From Microbacterium sp. LWO14-1.2 (GTDB taxonomy: Bacteria > Actinomycetota > Actinomycetes > Actinomycetales > Microbacteriaceae), in contig NZ_CP151633.1 of NCBI RefSeq assembly GCF_038397715.1, positions 806,001-870,000 of the forward strand: DNA of 64,000 nucleotides, given 5' to 3'. Positions 47,109 to 57,363 of the stretch are shown here, piece after piece; the stretch's first letter is position 1, and each line of letters starts with the position of its first letter. Position numbers and translations under genes: made by a program. The notes below the pieces were generated by a model that did no database searches, was not told the DNA's origin, and saw nothing but the letters and a program-made list of their open reading frames with translations.

Positions 47109-48560
47109 GTGCTGATCTACGCGGTCGATCTCGGCACCACGAACCTCAAGGTCGTGCTGTACGACGAGGAGCTGCGCCGTCTCGCGACGGCCGCGGCATC
47201 CGTCGACTACGACCGCGACGGCGTGCGCGTCGAGTTCGATCCGCGACGGATCCTCTCCGCGGTGCTCGACCTCATCGGCCGCTGCGCGAGCGAGGTCGAC
47301 ACGAGCGGGCAGGATGCCGTGATCGCGCTCACCGGACAGGCGGAGTCGCTGGTCCTCACCGACGGCCGCGGCGACGCGGTGCGGGCGGGGATGTCGTGGC
47401 TCGACGATCGCGCGACGACCGAAGCCGCCGAGCTCGAGCAGCGCTTCGGCGTCGACGAGGCCTTCGCCGTGACCGGCGAGCCGGCGGCGTCGGCGACGTG
47501 GCCGGCCGCGAAGCTGCGCTGGCTCCTCGCCCACGAGCCCGAGAGCCTGCGCCGCACCCGCTCGGTGTCGATGATCAAGGACGACCTCGTAAGACGCCTC
47601 GTCGGCACGCCGATCGGCGAGGTCACGACCCGCGGGTTCACCTATCTGTGGGACGTGCGGGCTGGCCGGTACTGGTCGGATATGGTCGAGCACTGCGGCA
47701 TCGCGTCCACGATGCTCCCCGAGGTCGTGCCCGCCGGCACGGACGTGGGCCGGGTGACCGACGAGGTCGCCGCACTGCTCCCGCCCGCCGCCGGCTACCG
47801 CGTGAACATCGGCGCTCTCGACCACTTCTGCGCGATGGCCGGCACCGGCTCATATGTCGAGGGCAGCGTGAGCGAATCCGCCGGCACGGTGCTGTCGGTC
47901 TCCGCTCTGCAGCGCGACTGGCGCTTCGACCCCGCACGCCGGGTGTCGTTCCATCGCGGGCTCTCCGACGGCGACACCGTGCTCTTCAACGCCTCCGACA
48001 CGGGCGGAATCGCTCTGGAATGGTTCCGCGCGCAGGCACTCGGAGGGATGCCGTACGCCGACCTCGAAACCGCGCTCGCCGACCGGGTGCTCGCCGACCC
48101 TCCCCTGTTCCTCCCGTATCTGTCGGGCATCAGTCCGCCCGATTTCCTCCCGCGCGCCAAGGGCGCCTTCGTCGACCTCGACCTGTCGCACGACCGCATC
48201 GATCTCGCCTATGCCGTCGAAGAGGGCATCGCGCACCTGGTTCGGCGGAACGTCGAGTACCTCGACCCCGCGGCACGCGAGCTGGTGTCGACCGGCGGCG
48301 GCGCGGCATCCGCCTACCTCACCCAGCTGAAGTCCGACGTGTGCGGCGTCGAGGTGATCGTGCCGGACGAGCTCGAGGCGACGTGCCGCGGCGCGGCCGC
48401 CCTGGCCCTACGCGCTGCCGGCCGGATCGACTCGCTCGACGACGTCGCAGCCCTCAACGCTCCCCGATCGACCCGGTACCGGCCTCGGGCCGGTGGGATC
48501 GACAGGGCCGCACGCTACGACCGGTTCGCCGGCGCTCTGCACCGCCTGTACGGCGAGTGA
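47109..48560 (+). CDS. FGGY-family carbohydrate kinase
   Basis: 483-residue sugar kinase with the ribonuclease-H-like fold. N-terminal phosphate motif YAVDLGTTNLKVVLYD, central MSWLDDRA, the catalytic-Asp block NIGALDHFCAMAGTGS near 237, and the C-terminal adenosine block VSTGGGAASAYLTQLKSDV near 395. It should phosphorylate an open-chain sugar or sugar acid. The substrate is not obvious; a TIM-like isomerase two genes downstream suggests a four- or three-carbon ketose phosphate product. GTG start. Confidence 0.9.
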   Translation: MLIYAVDLGTTNLKVVLYDEELRRLATAAASVDYDRDGVRVEFDPRRILSAVLDLIGRCASEVDTSGQDAVIALTGQAESLVLTDGRGDAVRAGMSWLDDRATTEAAELEQRFGVDEAFAVTGEPAASATWPAAKLRWLLAHEPESLRRTRSVSMIKDDLVRRLVGTPIGEVTTRGFTYLWDVRAGRYWSDMVEHCGIASTMLPEVVPAGTDVGRVTDEVAALLPPAAGYRVNIGALDHFCAMAGTGSYVEGSVSESAGTVLSVSALQRDWRFDPARRVSFHRGLSDGDTVLFNASDTGGIALEWFRAQALGGMPYADLETALADRVLADPPLFLPYLSGISPPDFLPRAKGAFVDLDLSHDRIDLAYAVEEGIAHLVRRNVEYLDPAARELVSTGGGAASAYLTQLKSDVCGVEVIVPDELEATCRGAAALALRAAGRIDSLDDVAALNAPRSTRYRPRAGGIDRAARYDRFAGALHRLYGE

Positions 48561-48613
48561 CAGCATCCCCTCCTCCTCTCGACACGACAGACGACACGAA
48601 CGGAACGACCACC

Positions 48614-49420
48614 ATGAACCTCTGCTGCTCCTCCCCGATGGTGCCGGGGAGCACCCTGACCGAGAAGGCCGACCTGCTGCGCGAGTGGGGGTACGACGCG
48701 ATCGCCGTCTTCCAGCCCTTCGCCGACTGGACCCCCGCCGTGCGCCGCGAGGTCGCGCAGCTCGAGCAGCGCACCGGGGTGCGTCCCGTCGAGTTCGTGC
48801 TCGTCGACGACATCTACGGCACGGCGATGTCCGACGACGCGGACCTGCGCGAGCGCTGCCGCGCGATGTACCGCGAGAGCGCGTCGGTGTGCGCCGAGAT
48901 CGGCGCGGTCATGGAGATCGAGTTCGAGTACGGGGCGCAGGATCCGCTGCCGCTCTTCGACGTGCACCGCCAGCTGAGCGCCGCGCAGACCGACGCCTTC
49001 GTGGAGTTCTACGTCGAGATGCTCGACCTCGTCGCCGGCACGGATGCGCGCGTGCTGCTGGAGCCCATCAACCGCTACGAGAGCGGCTACCTCAACCGCG
49101 TGTCGGACAACCTGCGGATCATCGAGGCCGTCGACCACCCGAACGCCGGCCTGCTTCCCGACCTCTTCCACATGTCGATCGAGGAGTCCGACCCCGTTCA
49201 GGCCCTGCGGGACGCCGGAGACCGCATCGTGCACGTGCACCTCGGCGACAACAACCGGCTGCTGCCCGGCGATGGACACCTCGACTGGCCGGGCATCATC
49301 GACGCTCTGCGCGACGTCGGCTACACCGGCTCGCTGAACCTGGAGTGCTCGACGAACGGAGACCCTGCCGTCACCCTGCCCCGCACCGCCGCATTCCTCC
49401 GTGAGCTGATCGGCTCATGA
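48614..49420 (+). CDS. Sugar phosphate isomerase/epimerase-like TIM barrel
   Basis: 268-residue AP-endonuclease-2/hydroxypyruvate-isomerase-type barrel. Metal and substrate residues are seen in VLLEPINRYESGYLNRV (Glu), LLPDLFHMSIEESD (Asp, His), VHLGDNNRLLPGDGHLDWPGII and LNLECS (Glu). It interconverts ketose/aldose or epimers of a small carbohydrate. ATG 48614 is used; an in-frame GTG at 48557 overlapping the kinase stop would add a 19-residue non-conserved leader. Overlaps the next gene by 4 nt (ATGA). Confidence 0.85.
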   Translation: MNLCCSSPMVPGSTLTEKADLLREWGYDAIAVFQPFADWTPAVRREVAQLEQRTGVRPVEFVLVDDIYGTAMSDDADLRERCRAMYRESASVCAEIGAVMEIEFEYGAQDPLPLFDVHRQLSAAQTDAFVEFYVEMLDLVAGTDARVLLEPINRYESGYLNRVSDNLRIIEAVDHPNAGLLPDLFHMSIEESDPVQALRDAGDRIVHVHLGDNNRLLPGDGHLDWPGIIDALRDVGYTGSLNLECSTNGDPAVTLPRTAAFLRELIGS

Positions 49421-50118
49421 GCCCGGCGCTGAGCGCGCCGTTCTTCGAGATCGGGCCGAAGAACCTGCTGCGGCGCACGCAGCTCGAAGAGCTCGCCGTC
49501 GCCGCCGGCCGCGCGGGACGCGCGCACGGCATCGCCGTCGTCTTCACCGTGCCCACCGCCATGATCGCGCCGATCGTCGCGCTCGACAGCGGCGTGCTCG
49601 TCTTCGCGCAGGGGATGGATTCCGAGCCGCTCGGCCCGTCCATGAACCGGGTGACCGCGGAGGCGCTGAAGGATGCCGGAGCCGCCGGCGTCATGCTCAA
49701 CCACGACGCCGATCCGCTCGACGACGACGCCCTGGAACGCGCCCTGCGGCGCGCGGACGATGTCGGCCTGGCCACGATCGTCTGCGCGGGGACGGATGCC
49801 GAGGCCCGCCGCTTCGCCGGCCGGCACCCCTCTGCCGTGCTCTTCGAGCCGCCGTCGCTGATCGGCGCAGACGGTTCGGGCGCCCGCGACTGGATCGCTC
49901 CGTCGACACGGGCGATCCACGAGGCCGCTCCCGGGGTGCTGGCCATGCACGCGGGTGGCGTCTCGACACCGGAGGTCGCCCTGCGCATCATGGCGGCTGG
50001 CGCCGACGCGACCGGGTCGACGAGCGGCATCCTCTCGTCGACGGACCCCGCCGTCGCCGCTGCGGAGTTCATCCGCTCGGCACGAGCCGGCTGGGACGCA
50101 GCGCGCGCCGCCGCCTGA
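49417..50118 (+). CDS. Triose-phosphate-isomerase-like protein (possible L-erythrulose-1-phosphate isomerase)
   Basis: 233-residue TIM-barrel protein related to TpiA. Catalytic equivalents are visible: the Lys in FFEIGPKNLLRR (residue about 15), His in VMLNHDADPL near 92 and Glu in LFEPPSLIGA near 148. The GHSERR loop of true TpiA is altered. Divergent TIM paralogues in actinobacteria and Brucella isomerise erythrulose phosphates; placement behind an FGGY kinase fits such a role, but this is inference. Confidence 0.8.
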   Translation: MSPALSAPFFEIGPKNLLRRTQLEELAVAAGRAGRAHGIAVVFTVPTAMIAPIVALDSGVLVFAQGMDSEPLGPSMNRVTAEALKDAGAAGVMLNHDADPLDDDALERALRRADDVGLATIVCAGTDAEARRFAGRHPSAVLFEPPSLIGADGSGARDWIAPSTRAIHEAAPGVLAMHAGGVSTPEVALRIMAAGADATGSTSGILSSTDPAVAAAEFIRSARAGWDAARAAA

Positions 50119-50197
50119 CGACCGATCACTCCCGCATCTCACTGACGACCATCACCTACGACCACCACCTCGGAAACACCGGACAAGGAGCATCATC

Positions 50198-50965
50198 ATG
50201 GACACCAGCCTGAAGGGCAGGACCGCCGTCATCACCGGCGGCGCACGAGGCATCGGACTCGCGGTCGCGCGATCACTGGCCGCCGAAGGGGCTGATATCG
50301 CCCTGCTCGACCTGCTCGACGTCGTCGACGAATCGGCTGCGGCGATCGCGCGCGACTTCGGCGTGCGGGCGATCGGACGGCGTCTCGACGTCACCGACCA
50401 GGACGCGACCGACGCCGTCTTCGACGAGATCGCCGCCGAGCTGGGCGTGCCGCAGGTGCTGCTGACGGCGGCGGGAATCGAGATCAACGAGGACTCGATC
50501 GACGTGTCGGCGCGCAACTGGCGCAAGGTCATCGACGTGAACCTCACCGGCACGTTCTTCTCGGCGCAGGCGTTCGGACGCGGGCTGCTGCGCGCGGGGG
50601 TGCCGGGCAGCGCCGTGCTCATCTCGTCGATGTCGGGCGAGATCGTCAACGTGCCGCAGTGGGCGGCGTCGTACAACTCGTCCAAGGCCGCGGTCGCGCA
50701 TCTCGCGAAGTCGCTCGCCGTCGAGTGGGCCGCCTCCGACATCCGCGTCAACTCGATCGCGCCCGGTTACGTGCTCACCGACCTCACGAAGGAGATCCTC
50801 GAGCGGGAGCCCGAGCTCGAAGCCGACTGGGTCGCCCGCATCCCGCAGGGCCGCATGGCGACCCCGGAAGACCTCACGGGTCTCGTCATCTTCCTCGCGT
50901 CCGATGCGTCGAGCTACCTCACGGCGCAGCAGATCGTCATCGACGGCGGCTACACGGCCGTCTGA
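50198..50965 (+). CDS. Short-chain dehydrogenase/reductase (SDR)
   Basis: 255-residue classical SDR. NAD(P) motif VITGGARGIGLAVAR near residue 12, structural TAAGIE near 88, catalytic Ser in VLISSMSGE near 144, Tyr-x3-Lys in SYNSSKAAVAH near 158, and IAPGYVLTDLT near 188. The Asp in ALLDLLD after beta-2 favours NAD(H). AAGGAG lies 8 nt before ATG 50198. Last gene of the operon; likely oxidises a polyol or reduces the corresponding ketose. Confidence 0.9.
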   Translation: MDTSLKGRTAVITGGARGIGLAVARSLAAEGADIALLDLLDVVDESAAAIARDFGVRAIGRRLDVTDQDATDAVFDEIAAELGVPQVLLTAAGIEINEDSIDVSARNWRKVIDVNLTGTFFSAQAFGRGLLRAGVPGSAVLISSMSGEIVNVPQWAASYNSSKAAVAHLAKSLAVEWAASDIRVNSIAPGYVLTDLTKEILEREPELEADWVARIPQGRMATPEDLTGLVIFLASDASSYLTAQQIVIDGGYTAV

Positions 50966-50980
50966 GTCCTCCCGAAGCGC

Positions 50981-51018
50981 GAGACCCCCTCCTGCCGACA
51001 TCGGCGGGAGGGGGTCTC
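50981..51018. terminator. Bidirectional terminator
   Basis: 18-bp stem GAGACCCCCTCCTGCCGA (50981-50998) with 51001-51018, one T-G wobble, 2-nt loop, between convergent SDR and purH. Confidence 0.85.
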
Positions 51019-51033
51019 GGTGCAGGAAGGGTC

Positions 51034-52641
51034 TCAGTGGAAGAAGTGACGCTCCCCGGTGAAGAACATCGTCACGCCGGCCTTGCGCGCGGCGTCGACG
51101 ACCTCCTCGTCGCGGACCGATCCACCCGGCTGCACGATCGCCGTGATGCCGGCGTCGAGGAGCACCTGGGGGCCGTCGGCGAAGGGGAAGAAGGCATCGG
51201 ATGCCGCGACCGACCCGGCCGCGCGGTCGCCGGCGCGCTCCACGGCGAGGCGGCAGGAGTCCACACGGTTGACCTGACCCATGCCGACGCCGACCGTCGC
51301 GTTGTCCTTCGCGAGCACGATCGCGTTCGACTTCACGGCGCGGCAGGCCTTCCACGCGAAGATGAGGTTTTCCATCTCCTCGTCGCTCGGACGCTCGCCG
51401 GACACGAGCTCCCAGTTCTTCGCGACCGAACCGATGTCGTCGGGGAAGCGGTCGGCGTCCTGCAGCAGCAGCCCGCCCGAGACGAGGCGCACGTCCATCC
51501 GCTCCTGCTGCCAGTCGGCGGGCAGCTGCAGCAGACGCAGGTTCTTCTTCGCCTTGAAGACCTCGAGCGCGGCGGGCTCGAACGACGGAGCCACGATGAC
51601 CTCGGTGAAGATGTCCTTGAGGTTCTCGGCCATCTTCAGGGTCACGGTGCCGTTCGCGGCGATCACTCCGCCGTACGCCGAGACCGGGTCGCACTCGTGG
51701 GCGCGCAGGTGGGCGCTGGCGATCGGGTCGAGGGCGTTCGGCGCCGTGGTCGCGATGCCGCACGGGTTGGCGTGCTTGATGATCGCGACGGCCGGCTTCA
51801 CCATGTCGTACGCGGCGCGCAGCGCGGCATCCGCGTCGACGTAGTTGTTGTACGACATCTCCTTGCCCTGCAGCTGCGTCGCCTGGGCGATGCCGTGGCC
51901 GCCGGAGCGCGTGTAGATCGCACCGCGCTGGTGCGAGTTCTCGCCGTAGCGGAGCGTCGCGAGGCGCTCGGCCTGGATCGTGAGGTGCGCGGGCAGGTCG
52001 CCGCCGTCGTTCAGCGTGCCCTCCGCGAACCACGAGGCAACCGCGGTGTCGTAGGCCGCGGTGTGGGCGAACGCGCGCGCGGCGAGCTCGCGCCGCTGCG
52101 TGAGCCCGGTGCCGCCGGTCTCGATGGCGCTGATGATGCCGGGGTAGGACTGCGGCGAGACGACGATCGCGACGTTCGCGTGGTTCTTCGCCGCGGCGCG
52201 GACCATCGCCGGACCGCCGATGTCGATCTGCTCGACGACGTCGTCGCCCTCGGCACCCGAGGCGACGGTCTCGACGAACGGGTACAGGTTGACGACGACG
52301 AGCTCGAAGGGCTCGATGCCGAGGTCGGCGAGCTGACGCTCGTGGTCCTCGAGGCGCAGATCGGCGAGCACGGCGCCGTGCACCTTCGGGTGCAGCGTCT
52401 TCACGCGGCCGTCGAGCATCTCGGCGACGCCCGTCACCGCAGCGACGTCGGTCACGTCGTAGCCGGCTTCGCGGATCGCGGCGGCGGTCGAGCCGGTCGA
52501 CACGATCTCGACGCCGGCGTCGGCGAGCGCCTTCGCGAGCACCAGCAGGTCGGTCTTGTCGCTCACCGAGACGAGTGCACGGCGGATCCGGACGGTGTCG
52601 CGGTCGCGGTACAGCGAGTGGTCGTGGCGGGGGCCGGCCAT
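51034..52641 (-). CDS. purH: AICAR transformylase / IMP cyclohydrolase
   Basis: 535-residue bifunctional PurH doing the last two steps of IMP synthesis. N-terminal MGS-like cyclohydrolase domain: [19 protein letters not shown] and [31 protein letters not shown]-terminal [33 protein letters not shown] (Lys-His catalytic), and [28 protein letters not shown] ribosome site. It follows purN in the same operon. Its substrate AICAR-phosphate (ZMP) is the alarmone family sensed by the glyA riboswitch. Confidence 0.96.
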   Translation of the reverse strand: MAGPRHDHSLYRDRDTVRIRRALVSVSDKTDLLVLAKALADAGVEIVSTGSTAAAIREAGYDVTDVAAVTGVAEMLDGRVKTLHPKVHGAVLADLRLEDHERQLADLGIEPFELVVVNLYPFVETVASGAEGDDVVEQIDIGGPAMVRAAAKNHANVAIVVSPQSYPGIISAIETGGTGLTQRRELAARAFAHTAAYDTAVASWFAEGTLNDGGDLPAHLTIQAERLATLRYGENSHQRGAIYTRSGGHGIAQATQLQGKEMSYNNYVDADAALRAAYDMVKPAVAIIKHANPCGIATTAPNALDPIASAHLRAHECDPVSAYGGVIAANGTVTLKMAENLKDIFTEVIVAPSFEPAALEVFKAKKNLRLLQLPADWQQERMDVRLVSGGLLLQDADRFPDDIGSVAKNWELVSGERPSDEEMENLIFAWKACRAVKSNAIVLAKDNATVGVGMGQVNRVDSCRLAVERAGDRAAGSVAASDAFFPFADGPQVLLDAGITAIVQPGGSVRDEEVVDAARKAGVTMFFTGERHFFH

Positions 52642-52654
52642 GAAGTGCTCCTTC

Positions 52655-52704
52655 TGCGAGAGGTCGTGGTGCTGCGAGAGGTCGTGGTGCTGCGAGAGGT
52701 CGTG
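52655..52704. repeat. Three 18-bp direct repeats between purN and purH
   Basis: TGCGAGAGGTCGTGGTGC at 52655-52672 and 52673-52690, then a partial copy of 14 bp at 52691-52704. They fill most of the 75-bp purN-purH spacer and end just before the purH ribosome site on the minus strand. Confidence 0.85.
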
Positions 52705-52716
52705 CGTGGTGCGGTT

Positions 52717-53298
52717 TCAGGAGGTGAGCGACAGCTCACCGGTCGCGATGCGGCGCACCACGTCGATGAGCAGGCGCCGCTCGACGGGCTTGATGCGCTC
52801 GTGGAGGGTGTGCTCGGTGTCGCCGTCGAGCACGGGCACGCGCTCCTGGGCGAGGATCGGTCCGGTGTCGACGCCGTCGTCGACGACGATGACGCTCGCT
52901 CCGGTCTCGGCGACGCCCGCGGCCAGTGCGTCGCGGACGCCGTGCGCTCCGGGGAACTCCGGCAGGTACGCGGGGTGCGTGTTGATGAGGCGCGGCGAGT
53001 ACGCGGCGACCAGGTCATGGGGCAGCAGTCGCATCAGACCGCTCAGCACCACGAGGTCGGGGTTCCAGACCGCGAGCTGGTTGCCCAGCTCCTCCCCCCA
53101 TGCCTCTCGGCTCTCATGCTCGTGCCACGGCACGGTGAAGCTGGGGATGCCGAACTCCTCGGCCTGCGCGAGCCCGTCGGCCTGGCGGTCGGCTCCGACG
53201 ACGACGACCCGCGCGGGGAAATCGGGGTCACGAGCGGCCTCGAGAAGGGCACGAAGATTCGAGCCGGTGCCCGAGATGAGAACGGCGACCGTGAGCAC
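52717..53298 (-). CDS. purN: Phosphoribosylglycinamide formyltransferase
   Basis: 193-residue folate-dependent GAR transformylase. Seen: [17 protein letters not shown] at the N-terminus, [12 protein letters not shown] near 84, [23 protein letters not shown] near 106 with the catalytic Asn-His and GAH motif, and [18 protein letters not shown] near 140. GTG start. It sits between perM and purH, as in mycobacteria, and uses the 10-formyl-THF whose supply depends on folD. Confidence 0.94.
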   Translation of the reverse strand: MLTVAVLISGTGSNLRALLEAARDPDFPARVVVVGADRQADGLAQAEEFGIPSFTVPWHEHESREAWGEELGNQLAVWNPDLVVLSGLMRLLPHDLVAAYSPRLINTHPAYLPEFPGAHGVRDALAAGVAETGASVIVVDDGVDTGPILAQERVPVLDGDTEHTLHERIKPVERRLLIDVVRRIATGELSLTS

Positions 53299-53341
53299 GC
53301 GCCCAGTCTACCGGGGGCGGCGCGCCGGCCCGCACCGCATG

Positions 53342-54751
53342 TCAGGCGATCGGATCGGCCGGATCGCGGCGCGGCAGACGGAATCCCGTCGCCTGGTCGG
53401 ACGGGTCGGAATCCGTCCACGACGAGCGTTCCGGGTCCTCCCACGACCGGCGGTCGCCGTCGTCCCACGTGATCGCGACGCCGCCGGCCGATGCGGTGTC
53501 GGATGCCGTCATCGCGGCCATCCACCGGTCGGTGCGCTCTTCGGCGACCTCGTCGCGGTGGCGCGGAGACAGCAGCAGGATCGCCGCGCCCAGCATCACC
53601 TCGCCGCCGAGCGCGAGAGCGAACGGGAGCGGCGCGGGGCCGGCCTCGGCGAGGCGGCCAGGCCCGATCGACCCGGAGGCGAGGACCGCGGCGAGCGCGG
53701 CGACGATCGCCGTGACGGCGCCCATGCCGACCGCGATGACAGCGCGTGGGGCGGTGTGGAGCGGCGTCCCCTCCCACACGAGCCGCGAGCGGACGGCCCA
53801 CCCGGCGAACGCGCCGGCGCCGATCGGGAGCAGCACGACGATCAGCATCCAGATCGTGGTGTGCTCGGGGAGCAGCCCGAACACGGGGATGCCGGGCACG
53901 ACCCCGAGCTGCGTCCCGGCCGGCGAGACGGCGGAGCCCACGCCCACCGAGAAACCGGGGCCGGCGAGCCACGACGCGGTCCACACGAGCATCGTGGGCA
54001 GGTAGGCGAGCTGGCCGAGGGTGATGACCGTCGCGCCCAGGCCGTCGACCCGCGTCGCCTGGAACAGGGCGACCACCTCGCCTCCCCTGACGAGCGTGAG
54101 GATCGCCAGCGCGAGTCCGGCGATCGCGACCGTGGTCGTGATCGCGAACGCGGCGCCTCGGGCGACGGATGCCGGGACGGGCCCCCATCCGCCCCAGGAG
54201 TCCACGACGTCGTGGATGCGGTCGACGACGCTGCCGTCGCCGTCCTGCCAGGCGACGCGCACCGCGCCGACGAGCGCGCCGGCGAGATACACGAGAGGGG
54301 GCAGCGCGATCGCGAGGAGCAGGGGCGTCTCGGCCGCGGCGAGGCGGCCCGTGAACGCGACCGCTGCGGCGATCACGGCCATCGTCGCGGTGCCCGACGC
54401 GACGCCGAGCACCCACGCCCCTGCCCGAGCAGCACGGGCGCCGGAGCGCGCCGCGAACAGGAGCGTGAACAGCAGGAAGGCGAGCGGCGTCACCGACAGG
54501 GTGAAGACCGCGGCATCCGGAGCGACGCCCGCCGCCCGCAGCACCTCCGTGCCGATCTCGATGTCGAGAGGCGCTCCGTGCCCGAACTGCCACAGGGTGC
54601 CGGCCAGCGGCCACAGCGCCCCCCAGTCGGCCGTCGCTCCGAACGCGAGGGTCCACAGCAGGGTGAGCGGCGCCAGCAGGACAGCGAGCCCGACGGCGGC
54701 CGCGATGGCGGCGTCGAAAGCGGCGAGGAGCGCGACGAGGAGGCGTTGCAT
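53342..54751 (-). CDS. perM: DUF6350 membrane protein (PerM-like cell division protein)
   Basis: 469-residue protein with about ten hydrophobic segments and an acidic, Trp/Ser-rich cytoplasmic tail of about 70 residues. The gene order perM-purN-purH is the same as in Mycobacterium tuberculosis, where PerM supports divisome stability; that is the main reason for the name, with the polytopic DUF6350 look. No short catalytic motif is visible. The stop is 43 bp before the purN start on the same strand. Confidence 0.72.
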   Translation of the reverse strand: MQRLLVALLAAFDAAIAAAVGLAVLLAPLTLLWTLAFGATADWGALWPLAGTLWQFGHGAPLDIEIGTEVLRAAGVAPDAAVFTLSVTPLAFLLFTLLFAARSGARAARAGAWVLGVASGTATMAVIAAAVAFTGRLAAAETPLLLAIALPPLVYLAGALVGAVRVAWQDGDGSVVDRIHDVVDSWGGWGPVPASVARGAAFAITTTVAIAGLALAILTLVRGGEVVALFQATRVDGLGATVITLGQLAYLPTMLVWTASWLAGPGFSVGVGSAVSPAGTQLGVVPGIPVFGLLPEHTTIWMLIVVLLPIGAGAFAGWAVRSRLVWEGTPLHTAPRAVIAVGMGAVTAIVAALAAVLASGSIGPGRLAEAGPAPLPFALALGGEVMLGAAILLLSPRHRDEVAEERTDRWMAAMTASDTASAGGVAITWDDGDRRSWEDPERSSWTDSDPSDQATGFRLPRRDPADPIA

Positions 54752-54842
54752 GACGATTCGAGACTACGACGAGAAGGCCGTCGCCGCCCGCGGGCGCGCG
54801 CGAGGCGGCGGACACGATATCGTCTCCTCCGGAGGTTCCCCG

Positions 54843-56300
54843 ATGTCAACTGCCCCGTCCCCCACCGCCTCAGAGACCGAACCGGCGAACGCGCTCGATC
54901 GCTTCTTCGAGATCAGCAAGCGCGGTTCCACCCTCGGCACCGAGATCCGAGGTGGCCTGGTGACGTTCGTCACGATGGCCTACATCGTGATCCTCAACCC
55001 GATCATCCTGTCCGGCTCCGCCGACGTCGACGGCAACACGCTCGACTTCAGCGCCGTCGGCGCCGCGACGGCCCTGACCGCCGGCATCATGACCATCCTC
55101 TTCGGAGTCATCACGCGCCTGCCGTTCGGCTTCGCCGCCGGTCTCGGCATCAACGCCTTCGTCGCGTTCTCCGTCGTCGGCCAGGTCACCTGGCCCGAGG
55201 CGATGGCGCTCGTGATGATCAACGGTGTCGTCATCGTGCTGCTCGCGGTCACCGGCCTGCGCAAGATGATCTTCGACGCCGTGCCGTTCCAGCTGAAGAT
55301 CGCGATCACGGTCGGCATCGGCCTGTTCATCGCCTTCATCGGCTTCGTGAACTCCGGCTTCGTCACCGCGACCGGCTCGGCATCCCCGCCCGTCGGCCTG
55401 GGCGTCGGCGGATCCGTCGCCACCGTGCCCACCGTGCTGTTCATCGTGACGCTGATCATCACCGGCATCCTCGTCGCTCGCAAGGTGAAGGGCGGCCTGC
55501 TCATCGGTCTCGTCTCCGGCACCGTGCTGGCCGTGATCGTCGAAGCGATCTGGCACCTGGGCGCAGCGGCCGAGGGCAACGCCGGCGGATGGGGCCTCAC
55601 GGTCCCCGCGCTCTCCGGCGTGCCGTTCAGCCTTCCCGACCTGAGCCTGGTCGGCGCCGTCGACTTCGGCTTCGATCTGAGCAAGGTCAGCCTCGTCGCC
55701 ATCGTCATGATCGTCTTCACCCTCGTGTTCTCGAACTTCTTCGACGCGATGGGCACCATGACGGGCCTCGCCAAGGAGGCGAACCTCGCCGACGAGAAGG
55801 GCGACTTCCCCCGCATCAAGTCGGCGCTGGTCGTCGAGGGCGTCGGCGCGATCGTCGGCGGTGGCACCTCGTCGTCGTCGAGCACCGTGTTCATCGAGTC
55901 CGGCGCCGGCATCGGCGAGGGCGCGCGCACCGGCTTCGCGAACGTCATCACGGGCGCGATGTTCCTGCTGGCGATGTTCCTCACGCCGCTCACGTCGATC
56001 GTGCCGACCGAGATCGCGGCCGCAGCGCTCGTGATCGTCGGCGCGATGATGATGGCGCAGATCAAGTACATCGACCTGACGGACTTCAGCGTGCTGCTGC
56101 CGGTGTTCCTCACGGTCACCGTGATGCCCCTGACCTACTCGATCGCCAACGGCATCGGAGCGGGCTTCGTGAGCTGGGTGCTCGTGCAGGCCCTCTCCGG
56201 CAAGGCGAAGCGCATCAGCCCGCTGCTGTGGGTCGTCGCGGTCGGCTTCGTGCTGTTCTTCGCCCGCGGACCCATCGAGGCCCTGTTCGGCGTCGCCTGA
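54843..56300 (+). CDS. NCS2 family purine permease (AzgA/PbuG-like)
   Basis: 485-residue transporter with about 12-14 membrane segments. AzgA-type landmarks: GTEIRGGLVTFVTMAYIVILNP near the N-terminus, LPFGFAAGLGINAFVAF near 95, DAMGTMTGLAKEANLADEKG near 300, and GGGTSSSSSTVFIESGAGIGEGARTGFANV near 335 in two conserved parts. Such proteins import hypoxanthine, guanine or adenine. A GGAGG ribosome site lies 6 nt before ATG 54843. It is divergent from perM-purN-purH, giving salvage and synthesis side by side. Confidence 0.9.
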   Translation: MSTAPSPTASETEPANALDRFFEISKRGSTLGTEIRGGLVTFVTMAYIVILNPIILSGSADVDGNTLDFSAVGAATALTAGIMTILFGVITRLPFGFAAGLGINAFVAFSVVGQVTWPEAMALVMINGVVIVLLAVTGLRKMIFDAVPFQLKIAITVGIGLFIAFIGFVNSGFVTATGSASPPVGLGVGGSVATVPTVLFIVTLIITGILVARKVKGGLLIGLVSGTVLAVIVEAIWHLGAAAEGNAGGWGLTVPALSGVPFSLPDLSLVGAVDFGFDLSKVSLVAIVMIVFTLVFSNFFDAMGTMTGLAKEANLADEKGDFPRIKSALVVEGVGAIVGGGTSSSSSTVFIESGAGIGEGARTGFANVITGAMFLLAMFLTPLTSIVPTEIAAAALVIVGAMMMAQIKYIDLTDFSVLLPVFLTVTVMPLTYSIANGIGAGFVSWVLVQALSGKAKRISPLLWVVAVGFVLFFARGPIEALFGVA

Positions 56301-56312
56301 TCGCACCACGAC

Positions 56313-56344
56313 AGAGGGGCGGATGCTGCGGCATCCGCCCCTCT
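56313..56344 (+). terminator. Terminator after the NCS2 permease
   Basis: AGAGGGGCGGATGC-TGCG-GCATCCGCCCCTCT, a perfect 14-bp stem 13 bp after the stop. Confidence 0.85.
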
Positions 56345-56396
56345 TCGTGTCTGCAGCGGGCTCGGTGTCTGCACACCCCCGTCGCCGGGCATGAGA

Positions 56397-56424
56397 AAGG
56401 CCCCGGGGTGGAGCCCGGGGCCTT
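56397..56424 (-). terminator. Terminator after sucD
   Basis: AAGGCCCCGGG with CCCGGGGCCTT, perfect 11-bp stem and 6-nt loop, 19 bp beyond the sucD stop; the minus strand leads out through A/T bases (TTTCTC on the far side). Confidence 0.8.
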
Positions 56425-56442
56425 CTCGTACAGCTTAGCGCG

Positions 56443-57357
<915 letters not shown>

Positions 57358-57363
57358 TCAGTC

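Noticed and set aside
48557..48613. GTG 48557 as start of the isomerase gene
   Set aside because: It would add a low-complexity Thr/Pro-rich leader, while ATG 48614 begins at the first barrel strand.
52655..52704. Short repeats as a CRISPR or attachment site
   Set aside because: Head-to-tail 18-bp copies without spacers and no integrase nearby.
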